Assembly (NCBI RefSeq): GCF_026283925.1
Contig: NZ_JAPDPF010000004.1
Span: 62,001-126,000, forward strand
Length of the DNA stretch: 64,000 nucleotides
Direction of reading: 5' to 3'
Source of the DNA: Dyella halodurans
GTDB taxonomy: Bacteria; Pseudomonadota; Gammaproteobacteria; Xanthomonadales; Rhodanobacteraceae
Of this stretch, positions 7,756 to 16,132 are shown in pieces (position 1 is the first letter of the stretch; every line of letters begins with the position of its first letter). Position numbers and translations under genes: made by a program. Under the pieces are notes generated by a model that was not told the DNA's origin, did no database searches, and was given only the letters and a program-made list of their open reading frames with translations.

Positions 7756-9651
7756 TCAGCGCCGCGCGAAGACGCGATCGCGCACCAGCTCGCACACGCT
7801 GCGCACGTCGCCGTCCATGGCGCGATCGCGCGCCATGAAGCCGATGTGGCGACGCAGTGCATCGTGCGCCTCGCGCACTGCCGAACCGGCGTGGAAGTCG
7901 CCCACGTTGGCCAAGGCACGGGTCAGCTCCTGCACTTCGGCGACAAACTGCGCGTAATGCGGATGGCCCTCGCGTGGTGCATTGGCCACCTTGCCGGCCA
8001 GCGCCTGCCAGTCGCCGCGGGCCGCAAGCCTGCGCGCCGCATTGAGCATGGCCTGGCGGAAATCCAAAGCCTGTGCCGCGGTATACAACTCCAACGCAAT
8101 CACATAGCCGAGATCTTCCATCATCTCCAGCACGTGGCGCGCTTCGTTCGCACCCATCGACACATGGTCTTCCGCATTCGCACTGGTCGGCACGGAATAC
8201 ACACTCGCCGGATGCGCGCGCGTGGCCAAATCGTTCACCAGCGCAGCGGCGGTGTACTGCACGATCATGAAGCCGGAATCGGTGCCGTCTTCGTTGCCGG
8301 TAAGAAACGCCGGCAGGCCATCGTTGGTGGCCGGATCGACGAGCTTGTTCAGACGGCGCTCGGCAATCGATGCCAGCACCGGAATCGCCGCCTTCACGTA
8401 GCTCATGGCCAAGGCCAGCGGCATGCCGTGGAAATGACCGGCGGAGATCACCTGCTCTTCGATGAACTGGGCGTCTTCGGCGTCCGGGAAGATCAGCGGG
8501 TTGTCGGTCACCGAGTTCAGCTCGATGTCGATCACGCGGCAGGCCTGGGCCCAGGCATCTCGCACGGCGCCGTGCACCTGCGGCATGCAGCGCAGGCAGT
8601 AAGCGTCCTGCGGCTGATGCTTCTTGCCACCCTTGAATGGCAGGAAGCGCGCGTAGAACGCCTCGCGGCCATGGCGCTGGTTGGCCGGCACCCAGTCCCA
8701 ACCGATGTCGAACGTAAGCGCCTGATCAGCCGGATCGACCCAGGCATCGGCGGCCCACTGCTTGAAGCGCGGCACCAGATGGTAAGGAATGTCGACCAGG
8801 GTGCTGCCTTCGAGCAGTTCGCGCACATGCGCGGCCGTTTCGACCTGGCCAGGATGCGGGCGAAGGGCGTGTACCTCAGGACGCAGGGCGCCGCTGCGGC
8901 CAGCGAACGCGTCCAGCGTCATGGCGGCGGCGAGGTCGGCGAGATCCAGCAGATGTTCCAGTTCGTCCAGCGCCAGCGTCGCTGTGGCGAGCATCTGCGC
9001 CGTGCCGTTATTCAAGGCCAGGCCTTCCTTGAAGGACAGGCGGATCGGCGACAGGCCCGCGCGCTTCAGCGCTTCGGCACCCGTCATGCGCTCGCCCTGA
9101 TAGAACGCTTCGCCACCACCGAGCAGCACGATGGCCAGGTGCGAGAGCGGGGCGAGATCGCCACTGGCGCCCACGGAACCCTTCTCCGGCACCACCGGCA
9201 CCACGTCGGCATTGAGCATCGCGGTCAACGCCTTCAGCGTCTCCACGCGAATACCCGAATGGCCGCGCATCAGCGTATTGATGCGGATGACCAGCATCGC
9301 GCGCACCACATCCGCCGCGAATGGCTTGCCCACGCAGACCGCGTGGGTGGTGATCAGGTTGTGCTGCAGCTCTTCGAGCAGGGTGCCTTCGGGCTTGTCC
9401 TGACGACCACCAGGCAATTCATCGCGCAAACGATGCGCGCCCAGCAGCTTGTCGGCATTGCTGCCGAAGCCGGTGGTGACGCCATAGGTCGGTTCGCCAC
9501 AGCTGACCTTGTCGGCGAGGAAATCGGCGGCGCGCTGCACGCGCACCAGCTGCGCTTCGTCCAGCACGACACGCAGGCCCTGGCGCGCCACGGCGACCAG
9601 TTGTTCGCGTGTCAGGCTATTGCCGTCCAGGAGTATCGTGTTTGCGGTCAT
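7756..9651 (-). CDS. Aromatic amino acid ammonia-lyase (histidine-type), enlarged
   Basis: A 631-residue member of the HAL/PAL/TAL family, which removes ammonia from an amino acid using the MIO cofactor formed from Ala-Ser-Gly, here at 162-164 in GSVGASGDLAPLSH. The lid tyrosine (PTYGVTTGFG, Tyr56) and the SANAEDHVSMG motif with the Glu typical of histidine-specific enzymes are present. The selectivity pair is Thr102-His103, close to the Ser-His of histidine lyases. It is about 120 residues longer than usual HutH: an extra block of roughly 60 residues (about 286-346, Trp/Phe-rich) lies between HALRPHPGQ and YCLRCMPQV, and the C-terminus is also extended. No hutU, hutI or hutG is nearby, so a simple histidine-degradation operon is not supported. 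It lies downstream of hisS on the same strand. Confidence 0.9.
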   Translation of the reverse strand: MTANTILLDGNSLTREQLVAVARQGLRVVLDEAQLVRVQRAADFLADKVSCGEPTYGVTTGFGSNADKLLGAHRLRDELPGGRQDKPEGTLLEELQHNLITTHAVCVGKPFAADVVRAMLVIRINTLMRGHSGIRVETLKALTAMLNADVVPVVPEKGSVGASGDLAPLSHLAIVLLGGGEAFYQGERMTGAEALKRAGLSPIRLSFKEGLALNNGTAQMLATATLALDELEHLLDLADLAAAMTLDAFAGRSGALRPEVHALRPHPGQVETAAHVRELLEGSTLVDIPYHLVPRFKQWAADAWVDPADQALTFDIGWDWVPANQRHGREAFYARFLPFKGGKKHQPQDAYCLRCMPQVHGAVRDAWAQACRVIDIELNSVTDNPLIFPDAEDAQFIEEQVISAGHFHGMPLALAMSYVKAAIPVLASIAERRLNKLVDPATNDGLPAFLTGNEDGTDSGFMIVQYTAAALVNDLATRAHPASVYSVPTSANAEDHVSMGANEARHVLEMMEDLGYVIALELYTAAQALDFRQAMLNAARRLAARGDWQALAGKVANAPREGHPHYAQFVAEVQELTRALANVGDFHAGSAVREAHDALRRHIGFMARDRAMDGDVRSVCELVRDRVFARR

Positions 9652-9699
9652 GCTTGCTCCGAGCCCGGACGGGCCATCGATGGGGTTTTAGTTTCCTCA

Positions 9700-9725
9700 T
9701 CGCCACGCATGGGGAAGCGTGGCGA
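9700..9725. other. Perfect 9-bp hairpin between hisS and the ammonia-lyase gene
   Basis: TCGCCACGC and GCGTGGCGA form a perfect 9-base inverted repeat around an 8-base loop just after the hisS stop. There is no T-run on the minus-strand side, so it is not a classical terminator; it may attenuate, stabilise an mRNA end or be a small repeat. Confidence 0.5.
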
Positions 9726-9732
9726 CGATTCA

Positions 9733-11115
9733 TCAGGCGCCGACTTCGGCCTGAGCGAGCTCGACGCGTAGCGTCTTGATCAGCTCCGAGCGCTGCACTT
9801 CGAACTGATCCTCGCGGCGCAAGTCCTTCACCGTGACCACGCCCTTGGCCAGCTCATCCTCGCCCAGCACGATCACGAAGCGGATGCCCGCACGATCGGC
9901 GTACTTGAACTGCTTGCCGAGCTTGCCACCTTCCAGCACCACTTCAGTGGCGATGCCGGCGCCGCGCAACTCACTGGCCAGCGCGAGATACGCCGGCAGC
10001 TGTGCCGCATCCATCTGCGTCACCAGCACGTCGACCGTGCTCTGCGCGGTGCCGACCAGGCCGGCGTCGCGCAGCTGCCAGTAAAGCCGCGTCAGACCAA
10101 TGGAAATGCCCACGCCCGGCAAGTGCGACTTGGTGTACTGCCCGGCCAGATTCTCGTAGCGGCCACCGGAGCAGATCGAGCCGATCTGCGGATGATCGTT
10201 CAGCGTGGTCTCGTAAACCGTGCCGGTGTAGTAGTCCAGACCGCGCGCAATCGAGAGATTCAGCAGGTAGTGCGACTCCGGCACGCCGAAATCGCGGATC
10301 ATGCCCAGCACTTCCTTCAGCTCGGCGCGGCCCTGCTCCATCGCTTCCGGGCCGGGGCCCAGCGCGTCGAGCTTGGCGAAGGCATCCTGCAACGAGGTGG
10401 AGCGCGTCTGCACGAAGGCGAGAATCTTTTCCGCCGTCTCGGTGCTGAGAGCGAACGCTTCGCCAGTGAGCGTGTCGCGCACGTAGTCGGCGCCGCGCTT
10501 GTCAAGCTTGTCCACCTCACGCAGCACCAGCGTCTGCTGCTCGCCATCGGTGACGCCCAGGCTCTCGAAGAAGCCGCGCATCAGCTTGCGGTTGTTCAAC
10601 TGGATGGTGAAGGCGCCGATGTTCAGCTCGCGGAACACGCTATAGATCACCGCCGGCACTTCGGCGTCATAACGCACCGACAGGCTGTCCTTGCCGATCA
10701 CGTCGATGTCGCACTGGTAGAACTCGCGGAAACGGCCGCGCTGGGCGCGCTCGCCGCGGTACACGCGCTGCATCTGGTAGCGACGGAACGGGAACGACAG
10801 GTCGTGTTCGTGCTCGGCGACATAGCGCGCCAGCGGCACGGTAAGGTCGAAGCGCAGGGCCAGCTCAGGCACGCCATCGCCCTTCTCGGCGTTCAAGGCG
10901 CCGGTGGATTGCACGAAATAGACCTGGCGCTCGGTTTCGCCGCCGGTCTTGGTAAGCAGGACGTCGGAAAATTCCATCACCGGCGTTTCGATCGGCAGGA
11001 AGCCAAAGCGCTCGTAGTTGCGGCGGATCACGTCGAGCATGCGTTGGAACGCGATCTGGTCGAGCGGCAGCAGCTCGAGTACGCCGGGCATGGTGCGGGC
11101 CGGGGTAAGCGCCAT
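9733..11115 (-). CDS. hisS: Histidyl-tRNA synthetase
   Basis: A 460-residue class II synthetase that charges tRNA-His with histidine. Class II motif 2 is clear ([27 protein letters not shown]), as are the histidine-specific segments [12 protein letters not shown] and [11 protein letters not shown] and the motif 3 region [12 protein letters not shown]. The last 100 residues form the anticodon-binding domain. Length and motif order match the longer HisRS group found in several proteobacteria. The ATG at 11115 gives the usual short N-terminus before PGVLELLP. The gene is followed on the same strand by the histidine-type ammonia-lyase, an intriguing but perhaps chance pairing. Confidence 0.97.
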   Translation of the reverse strand: MALTPARTMPGVLELLPLDQIAFQRMLDVIRRNYERFGFLPIETPVMEFSDVLLTKTGGETERQVYFVQSTGALNAEKGDGVPELALRFDLTVPLARYVAEHEHDLSFPFRRYQMQRVYRGERAQRGRFREFYQCDIDVIGKDSLSVRYDAEVPAVIYSVFRELNIGAFTIQLNNRKLMRGFFESLGVTDGEQQTLVLREVDKLDKRGADYVRDTLTGEAFALSTETAEKILAFVQTRSTSLQDAFAKLDALGPGPEAMEQGRAELKEVLGMIRDFGVPESHYLLNLSIARGLDYYTGTVYETTLNDHPQIGSICSGGRYENLAGQYTKSHLPGVGISIGLTRLYWQLRDAGLVGTAQSTVDVLVTQMDAAQLPAYLALASELRGAGIATEVVLEGGKLGKQFKYADRAGIRFVIVLGEDELAKGVVTVKDLRREDQFEVQRSELIKTLRVELAQAEVGA

Positions 11116-11315
11116 GAAATCCTCTGCTTAGCGATGGTAAAAACGTCAAATCACCGCCCGGCGGCGCACCGTCAGACGTAGCCGTATAGATTAGCAGAAG
11201 GCCGCCTCGAGCCCGAGTCGCACGGCTTTGTCAGCAGCCCGCGCACGCGCTGTCAGAAAATTCGCCTGCCCCTGTTGCCAAGACCGCGCAGGGTCATTAA
11301 GATACGCGGCTCCCA

Positions 11316-11392
<77 letters not shown>

Positions 11393-11406
11393 AAATTCGA
11401 AGAATC

Positions 11407-11455
11407 AAGGCTCTGAAAACCGCGTCGCCGCGAGCTTTCAGGGCCTTTTTCTTTT
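11407..11455 (+). terminator. Rho-independent terminator of tRNA-Pro
   Basis: AAGGCTCTGAAA pairs with TTTCAGGGCCTT (one G-U) across a GC-rich loop, followed by TTTTTCTTTT. It lies 15 bases after the tRNA and reads in the same direction. Confidence 0.9.
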
Positions 11456-11613
11456 CCGGCGCCCAGCCCTCCCCGAGTTGCCCTGGCCAACCACTTGAAG
11501 CTGGCCTTCCGGTGCCGCAGGCCCGCATACCCACCTCAGATCTTGCTGAGCATGCGCGCTGCGCCTTGCGCGGCGTCCCTGCCGCAGCCAAGGCGTCGTG
11601 AGATCCGCGCCGC

Positions 11614-12228
11614 TCAGGGCGTCTTGGCGGACTGCAGCTGCTCGACGATGGCGAGTGACTTGCTTACATGCTCCTGCGGATGCAGATGGTCGGCTTCCGA
11701 GGAGAACACCGCGGCGACTTTCCCGTCGCGCCCGATCACGAAGGTCGTTCGCGAAATGAAGCCATGGTCGATGACCTCGCCGCGCACGTCCTTCGCATTC
11801 GGTTCGGCCGCCGCCATTTTCAGGTCGTAGGACGCAGCGATCTTGCCGTCAGGGTCGGACGCGATCGGAAACTTGCCAGCGCAGTAGTTCGGGTCGGCCG
11901 AAAATGAATTAAGCCGCTGGATGCTGTCGGCCGAGACGCCAATGATGGTTGCGCCGGCCGCCGCAAACTTCGCCGCCTCGGTGGCAAAGGCATGCGCCTC
12001 GATATCGCAGCCGCCGGTATAGGCCGAGGGAAAGAAGTACACGATCACGGGTCCGCTCTTGAGCGCATCCGCCAACGACAGCTTGAAGTCCTTGCCGGCC
12101 TTGCTGGCCTGGGCGGTAAACGTGGGTGCGGTCGTGCCCTGGGCAATGGCCGCGAACGCCGACGGCGCCATGGCCATGCCCGCTGCCAAGGCAGCGGCTG
12201 CGAACGAAAACGTAAGACGCTTGTTCAT
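11614..12228 (-). CDS. Exported peroxiredoxin (AhpC/TSA, BCP/PrxQ-like)
   Basis: A 204-residue protein with a signal peptide (cleavage probably after SAFA, residue 26) and a peroxiredoxin domain. The peroxidatic site is PSAYTGGC with the active cysteine at residue 74, in the P-x3-T-x2-C arrangement; a second cysteine at residue 116 (NYCAGKFP) is a likely resolving cysteine. Such enzymes reduce hydrogen peroxide and organic peroxides; the signal places this one in the periplasm. It stands alone, with a 174-base gap upstream that must hold its promoter. The periplasmic reductant is not evident nearby. Confidence 0.9.
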   Translation of the reverse strand: MNKRLTFSFAAAALAAGMAMAPSAFAAIAQGTTAPTFTAQASKAGKDFKLSLADALKSGPVIVYFFPSAYTGGCDIEAHAFATEAAKFAAAGATIIGVSADSIQRLNSFSADPNYCAGKFPIASDPDGKIAASYDLKMAAAEPNAKDVRGEVIDHGFISRTTFVIGRDGKVAAVFSSEADHLHPQEHVSKSLAIVEQLQSAKTP

Positions 12229-12402
12229 TACAGAAACCCTCGTTGGTGTACTGGGAAGAGACTGTGCGGTAGCCCGATCCGGTGGGTGATCGACACGGTC
12301 GATGCGCCCCCTACTCGCCTAGGTTCGATCCCCAGGCAGTGAAGCGCAAGAGGCGGGCGCGCGGACGAGCGCCGTTCGGGGCGGCGCGATCGAGCACGCC
12401 CA

Positions 12403-13326
12403 TCAAATCTCGGTCAGCGGCATGCCCTGCCGGAGTCGATAGGCCTGGTGAAAGCCTCCCGTGTGATGCAGCTGGGCGCCTTCCACCAGAGCTTCGTCGG
12501 AAACCACGCGACAAAGGAAAAACCGGTGCAAGCCGATCTCCTGGCTATGCACGATGGCCAACTCCCGCACGCGCAACGCGGCGGCAACGGCGGGAATGCC
12601 GAATGCCCGTGACGGTCGCACGGCAAACGGTAGCGCATCCCAGTTCGTCAGCGGTTCCTTGTGATGCGCACCAAGCTTGTACACCACCGCCTTCGTCGCC
12701 GCGGGCATGCTGGACAGCACCACCTTACGCTGCTCCAGCATGGTCGGCACGGACACATTGGTGCTGCGTAGTGCGAGCGAAAAGAATCCGCTCCGTTCCA
12801 GCGGGCCGATCAAATCCATCGGAAAAATATTCTGTCGACCTGGCGCGTCGACGGAGACCAGCACCACCGGCCGTGGACACAGGTAGGCGATCATCAGCTT
12901 CTGTACCGCGGCAGGATCGGTATTCAGGTGGTTCGTCGCAAGGTTTTTCAGCATCAGGCGGTTCTGCAGCCACGCATTCCACGAGCGCCGCGGCCAGACG
13001 AGGCAGCGGTGCCCGCCAGCGGCGACGTGGTAGAGCGTGAGCGAGGTATTTTCCGCAGAGATCGCCGCCATCTGCACCAGCCGCAAGACGCCGAGCAGTC
13101 GTCCGCTGGCGCGATCGTGGTATTCCAGTACCGCGCGTTGGCCTGCATCGATGCTGGTGGCAATCACCAGCGGATTGAGCGAAGCCACGGTGTGGTCGGC
13201 CGTGACATCGGCCGAGTTGCCGCCCCAGCGCAAGGTGGCGGTGACGACCTGCTGCGGCGGATCGACGGCAACCGTCGACCACTGCGGCAGCGGACGCACG
13301 AACGGTCTTATCCAATCCTTCCACAT
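12403..13326 (-). CDS. FMN-binding split-barrel (flavin reductase-like) protein
   Basis: A 307-residue protein. The second half resembles the flavin reductase-like / DIM6-NTAB FMN-binding split-barrel family (YLCPRPVVLVSVDA…NIFPMDLIGPLERSGFFSLALRST…, then NWDALPF…VRELAIVHSQEIGLHRFFLCRVV). The first 110 residues are less typical and may be a second barrel. The expected role is a flavin-dependent reduction or flavin supply, possibly in tailoring a product of the surrounding gene block; the substrate is unknown. The ATG at 13326 follows the stop of the methyltransferase gene by one base, so it is the last gene of the leftward operon. A longer open frame to 13650 is only a shadow of that methyltransferase. 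Confidence 0.75.
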   Translation of the reverse strand: MWKDWIRPFVRPLPQWSTVAVDPPQQVVTATLRWGGNSADVTADHTVASLNPLVIATSIDAGQRAVLEYHDRASGRLLGVLRLVQMAAISAENTSLTLYHVAAGGHRCLVWPRRSWNAWLQNRLMLKNLATNHLNTDPAAVQKLMIAYLCPRPVVLVSVDAPGRQNIFPMDLIGPLERSGFFSLALRSTNVSVPTMLEQRKVVLSSMPAATKAVVYKLGAHHKEPLTNWDALPFAVRPSRAFGIPAVAAALRVRELAIVHSQEIGLHRFFLCRVVSDEALVEGAQLHHTGGFHQAYRLRQGMPLTEI

Positions 13327-13327
13327 C

Positions 13328-13957
13328 TCAGAGCCGCCGAAATAGCAAGAACATGTAAAGATGGGTGGCCCATCCGAGCCCACGCGGAATGAGGCGTTCC
13401 AGCCGAAAATGCGGCGCGGCCGCTCGCGCCACCACCTGCGGCGCGAAGCGATGAACACCGCTTTCGCTTGGGATGGCGTAGCGACCGTGGCGCATGAGCT
13501 TGATGACATTCGCCCGCCACCAGCCGTAACGCGCGTCCCCCAGGTAATACGGATTGAGCATGCTGGCCAGGACAAATCCTCCCTGCTGCACCACGCGCGA
13601 TAATTCTTCGAAAAGTTGCGTGTGGTCCGCGAAATGATCGAGGACGGCAAAGTTCGCGGTCACTGCCTGCACCTTGCAGTTGAGCGGTGGCGCAACCGCG
13701 ACGATGGTCTTGCTCGCGATTTCGTCGCGGCAGTGCTGTTCCAGGCACTCGTACATCGCTTTCGAAGGCTCATACACGAAGGTCAGGTGCCCGTTGGCGG
13801 CATAGGCCTTTGCATCGATACCGGTACCGGCACCGAAATCGAGAACGTCCGCTCCCGCCGGCAGCAGATCCAGCGCCATCTTCTGGAAGCTGTCGCGCAC
13901 CGCCTGGTCGCGTGGCGAGTTCAGAATGAATTTGTGGTACTGCTCTCCAGTATGCAT
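13328..13957 (-). CDS. SAM-dependent class I methyltransferase
   Basis: About 209 residues with the Rossmann-type SAM site VLDFGAGTGIDAKAYA, an acidic residue ending strand 2 (FVYEPSKAMYE) and a motif-4-like ANFAVLDHF. It resembles small-molecule methyltransferases of the Methyltransf_11/25 type. The start at 13957 (MHTGEQYHKF) is preferred over an ATG at 14014 because the upstream 19 residues look non-coding and overlap a possible small peptide gene. It lies between the ABC exporter and the flavin reductase-like gene, so it probably modifies the same product. C-terminal residues after 150 are aromatic-rich and could form the substrate lid. Confidence 0.85.
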   Translation of the reverse strand: MHTGEQYHKFILNSPRDQAVRDSFQKMALDLLPAGADVLDFGAGTGIDAKAYAANGHLTFVYEPSKAMYECLEQHCRDEIASKTIVAVAPPLNCKVQAVTANFAVLDHFADHTQLFEELSRVVQQGGFVLASMLNPYYLGDARYGWWRANVIKLMRHGRYAIPSESGVHRFAPQVVARAAAPHFRLERLIPRGLGWATHLYMFLLFRRL

Positions 13958-13976
13958 GCCATCGGCTACCTTGTTG

Positions 13977-14129
13977 TCAGCGTTGCGTATTGGGCACGCA
14001 TGACTCGCAGGCACAAGAAGGCTCGTTCACATGAGTGCTGCCTACGCCAGGAATGGTTGCGCCCCGCCAGACACAGACCTCCTGCCAGGGCGACGCATCG
14101 CCCTGCCCACGCACGACGAGATCGTGCAC
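13977..14129 (-). CDS. Possible 50-residue cysteine-bearing peptide (candidate precursor)
   Basis: A 50-codon frame starts at GTG 14129, five bases after the TAG of the ABC exporter, and ends at TGA 13979-13977, about 20 bases before the methyltransferase ATG. AGGGC just before the GTG can act as a ribosome binding site. The peptide begins with a hydrophobic/charged leader-like part (HDLVVRGQGD) and ends in a cysteine-rich tail (CACESC, then VPNTQR); a further Cys is at residue 19. Position between an exporter and modification enzymes is what one expects for a ribosomally made peptide precursor. Against it: codon third positions are less GC-rich than in neighbours, and its start shows some similarity to the tail of the exporter gene (GGGCAGGGCGA shared). 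Confidence 0.35.
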   Translation of the reverse strand: MHDLVVRGQGDASPWQEVCVWRGATIPGVGSTHVNEPSCACESCVPNTQR

Positions 14130-14134
14130 AGGCC

Positions 14135-15889
14135 CTAGGACTTCGCACAGTTCGACACGCCAAACGAGGCCTCCCCATGCGGCAGGTCGCCCTGCCCTTT
14201 AACGGTCGTAACAAGGTCCTTGCCGATGGTCAGGCATTGGTCTGCGATCCCTGCCACGCCACTCCGATGAGACACAACAATCAGGATCGTCTGCCGCAAC
14301 CGCGACTTCACGGATGAAAGAACCGCTATCTCGGCGGCGGAGTCGAGCGCGCTCGTCGCCTCGTCCAACAAGGCCAGGAAGGGCTGCCGCAGGATGACCT
14401 GGGCCAGCAGCAGTCGCTGCAACTCGCCTCCGGAAAGCCGGCTCGACGAATTGTGCAGTGCCGTGTCGAGTCCGTGCTTCGAACTTGCCAGTCGCTTGTC
14501 GAGCCCCACGTCCCGCAGTGCGCTGCGCAACATCTCGTCACTGGCATCGGGCGCAGCCCACAGCAGGCACTCGCGCACGGAATGCTGCCAGGGCCGGACG
14601 TTCTGGCTGACATAGGCACCATGCCGCACCCGTTCGCAGTACTCGTCAAAGCCGATCGGCCGTTCGCCGGCGCGTGCCGCAAACGTCACCGGCGCCATCA
14701 TGCCCGCCAGAACATCGACCAGGCTGCTCTTGCCGATGCCGGAGTCACCCGAAATCAGGGTCAGCTCGCCGGGCACCAGAACCAGGTCGCCGACATCCAG
14801 ACCGCAGGCTGGTGGCACCACCTGCATCCGCTCGATATGCAGCGCACCCGCGCAAGTCGTCGCGTGTGCTGGTGGCGCGGATGAGCGGGCCGAATCCAGC
14901 TGCATGTAGCGCTGCCACAGTTCGAAGGCCGGCGCGGCCGAACGCAGCTGATGAAAACTCTGCCGTGTCGTCATCAGATAGGGCAGCAGGCGCCCCAGCA
15001 ACAGGCACACCGCAATCAGCGACGACTGGTCGATGCCGCGCCAGCGATGGGCCAGCACGAACAGCCCCGCGATCCCCGCCGTCGCCAGCAGCTCCAGCAT
15101 CAGCCGCCCGGAAGCCACCAGCTCCAGTTGGCGCCGGTAGCCGTGGCACAGCCGGGCGGAAATGGCGCCGTAGCTTTCCTTCTCCACGTCCTCCTTGCCG
15201 AACGAGCGGATGTGGCGCAGGCGCCGCGGAAAATCCTCGCTATGCCAGAACAGTCGCGTCATGTCCGCAACGTACTGGCGACTGACCAGCGATTGCTCAC
15301 GCCCATAGGCACGTGACGCCAGCAGTCCAAGACCTGCGAGCAGCGGCGCCGCCAGCACCAGGGGTGGCGATACCCAGAACGCGAAACCGAGACTGACGGC
15401 AGCGGTGACGCCGGCGATCAGCAATTGCTGCAGGGCGTTGAAACCCTGCACGATGAGCTCGACGTTATGGATAAGGACATTGGCGATTTCCGCGGACGTC
15501 GAATCCGCCAGCGACTTCAACGGAGCGTCGACCACGCGCGCATGCACCCGGCGGCGCAGGCTCATGCCGTAACGACCCACCAGGCGCGCTCCCAGACGCG
15601 CTGTCAGCCAACGCAACAGAGCGAAGGCAACCATCGCGGCGGCGAAGATGGCGGCCTGCATTTCGACGCTGCGCCCTGCATCGAAAAGCACACTTCCAAA
15701 CGGCAGCGTGTGCCCCGGCTGTACCAGCGGCACCAGCAGCACCGTCGCGAGACTGCCGGCAAACGCTACGACCAGCGACAGCACCACATACGCCGCGGAT
15801 TCCGCCAACTCGGCGTGCGTAAGCGTACCCACCAGCGAACGCAGCAGGTCGTGGACTCGATCCGGTGCTGGCGACGGCGCGCCCGACAT
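14135..15889 (-). CDS. ABC exporter, fused membrane and ATPase domains
   Basis: A 584-residue half-transporter of the type I exporter class. Residues about 30-330 hold five to six membrane helices. The nucleotide-binding domain follows, with Walker A GDSGIGKSS (381-389), Q-loop (AYVSQNVRPW), signature LSGGELQR and Walker B FLALLDEATSALDS. The H-loop is present (VVSHRS). Half-transporters of this kind work as dimers exporting peptides, lipids or other small products. There is no N-terminal C39 peptidase domain, so it would not cleave a leader itself. Its ATG lies two bases after the stop of a 50-codon frame and it belongs to the leftward operon with the HprK-like kinase. Confidence 0.92.
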   Translation of the reverse strand: MSGAPSPAPDRVHDLLRSLVGTLTHAELAESAAYVVLSLVVAFAGSLATVLLVPLVQPGHTLPFGSVLFDAGRSVEMQAAIFAAAMVAFALLRWLTARLGARLVGRYGMSLRRRVHARVVDAPLKSLADSTSAEIANVLIHNVELIVQGFNALQQLLIAGVTAAVSLGFAFWVSPPLVLAAPLLAGLGLLASRAYGREQSLVSRQYVADMTRLFWHSEDFPRRLRHIRSFGKEDVEKESYGAISARLCHGYRRQLELVASGRLMLELLATAGIAGLFVLAHRWRGIDQSSLIAVCLLLGRLLPYLMTTRQSFHQLRSAAPAFELWQRYMQLDSARSSAPPAHATTCAGALHIERMQVVPPACGLDVGDLVLVPGELTLISGDSGIGKSSLVDVLAGMMAPVTFAARAGERPIGFDEYCERVRHGAYVSQNVRPWQHSVRECLLWAAPDASDEMLRSALRDVGLDKRLASSKHGLDTALHNSSSRLSGGELQRLLLAQVILRQPFLALLDEATSALDSAAEIAVLSSVKSRLRQTILIVVSHRSGVAGIADQCLTIGKDLVTTVKGQGDLPHGEASFGVSNCAKS

Positions 15890-15891
15890 CG

Positions 15892-16044
15892 TTACGGGCT
15901 CGCGCCGCTGGCCGACCGCATCGGCCGCGGCTTCGTTGGCACTTCGTGGTGAGTCAGAACGGCGCTACTCCGGACATGTTTTGCCATGTCGGTAAGTGCG
16001 GCAGGCACGCGAAAAGGTTGCGCGAAGCCGCCACGCTGCTTCAT
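15892..16044 (-). CDS. Possible 50-residue basic peptide preceding the exporter (candidate precursor)
   Basis: A 50-codon frame from ATG 16044 to TAA 15894-15892 fills the space between the HprK-like kinase gene and the ABC exporter gene, stopping two bases before the exporter ATG. The peptide starts MKQRGGFAQPFRVP, is basic and Ser/Pro/Arg-rich toward its end (…KPRPMRSASGASP) and has no cysteine and no signal peptide. The ribosome binding site is weak (TTTGGGC). Tight coupling to the exporter supports a real gene; the short length and mixed codon use do not. It could be a precursor or chaperone-like peptide, or simply a leader frame for translational coupling. Confidence 0.35.
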   Translation of the reverse strand: MKQRGGFAQPFRVPAALTDMAKHVRSSAVLTHHEVPTKPRPMRSASGASP

Positions 16045-16132
16045 TTGTTGCCCAAAGCGCAACCGAGCCGGAGCAGCGGGCTACTGCGTCTTGCCAGCCC
16101 GCGGGCCCTGCGCGGTGGTGAGATCGGCGGCA

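Noticed and set aside
7846-9771. A 641-codon plus-strand frame
   Set aside because: It is antisense to the ammonia-lyase gene, which has full family motifs. The frame's protein is Arg/His-rich with no domain.
12403-13650. The 415-codon form of the flavin reductase-like gene
   Set aside because: The first 108 codons are an out-of-frame reading of the methyltransferase; the gene starts at 13326.
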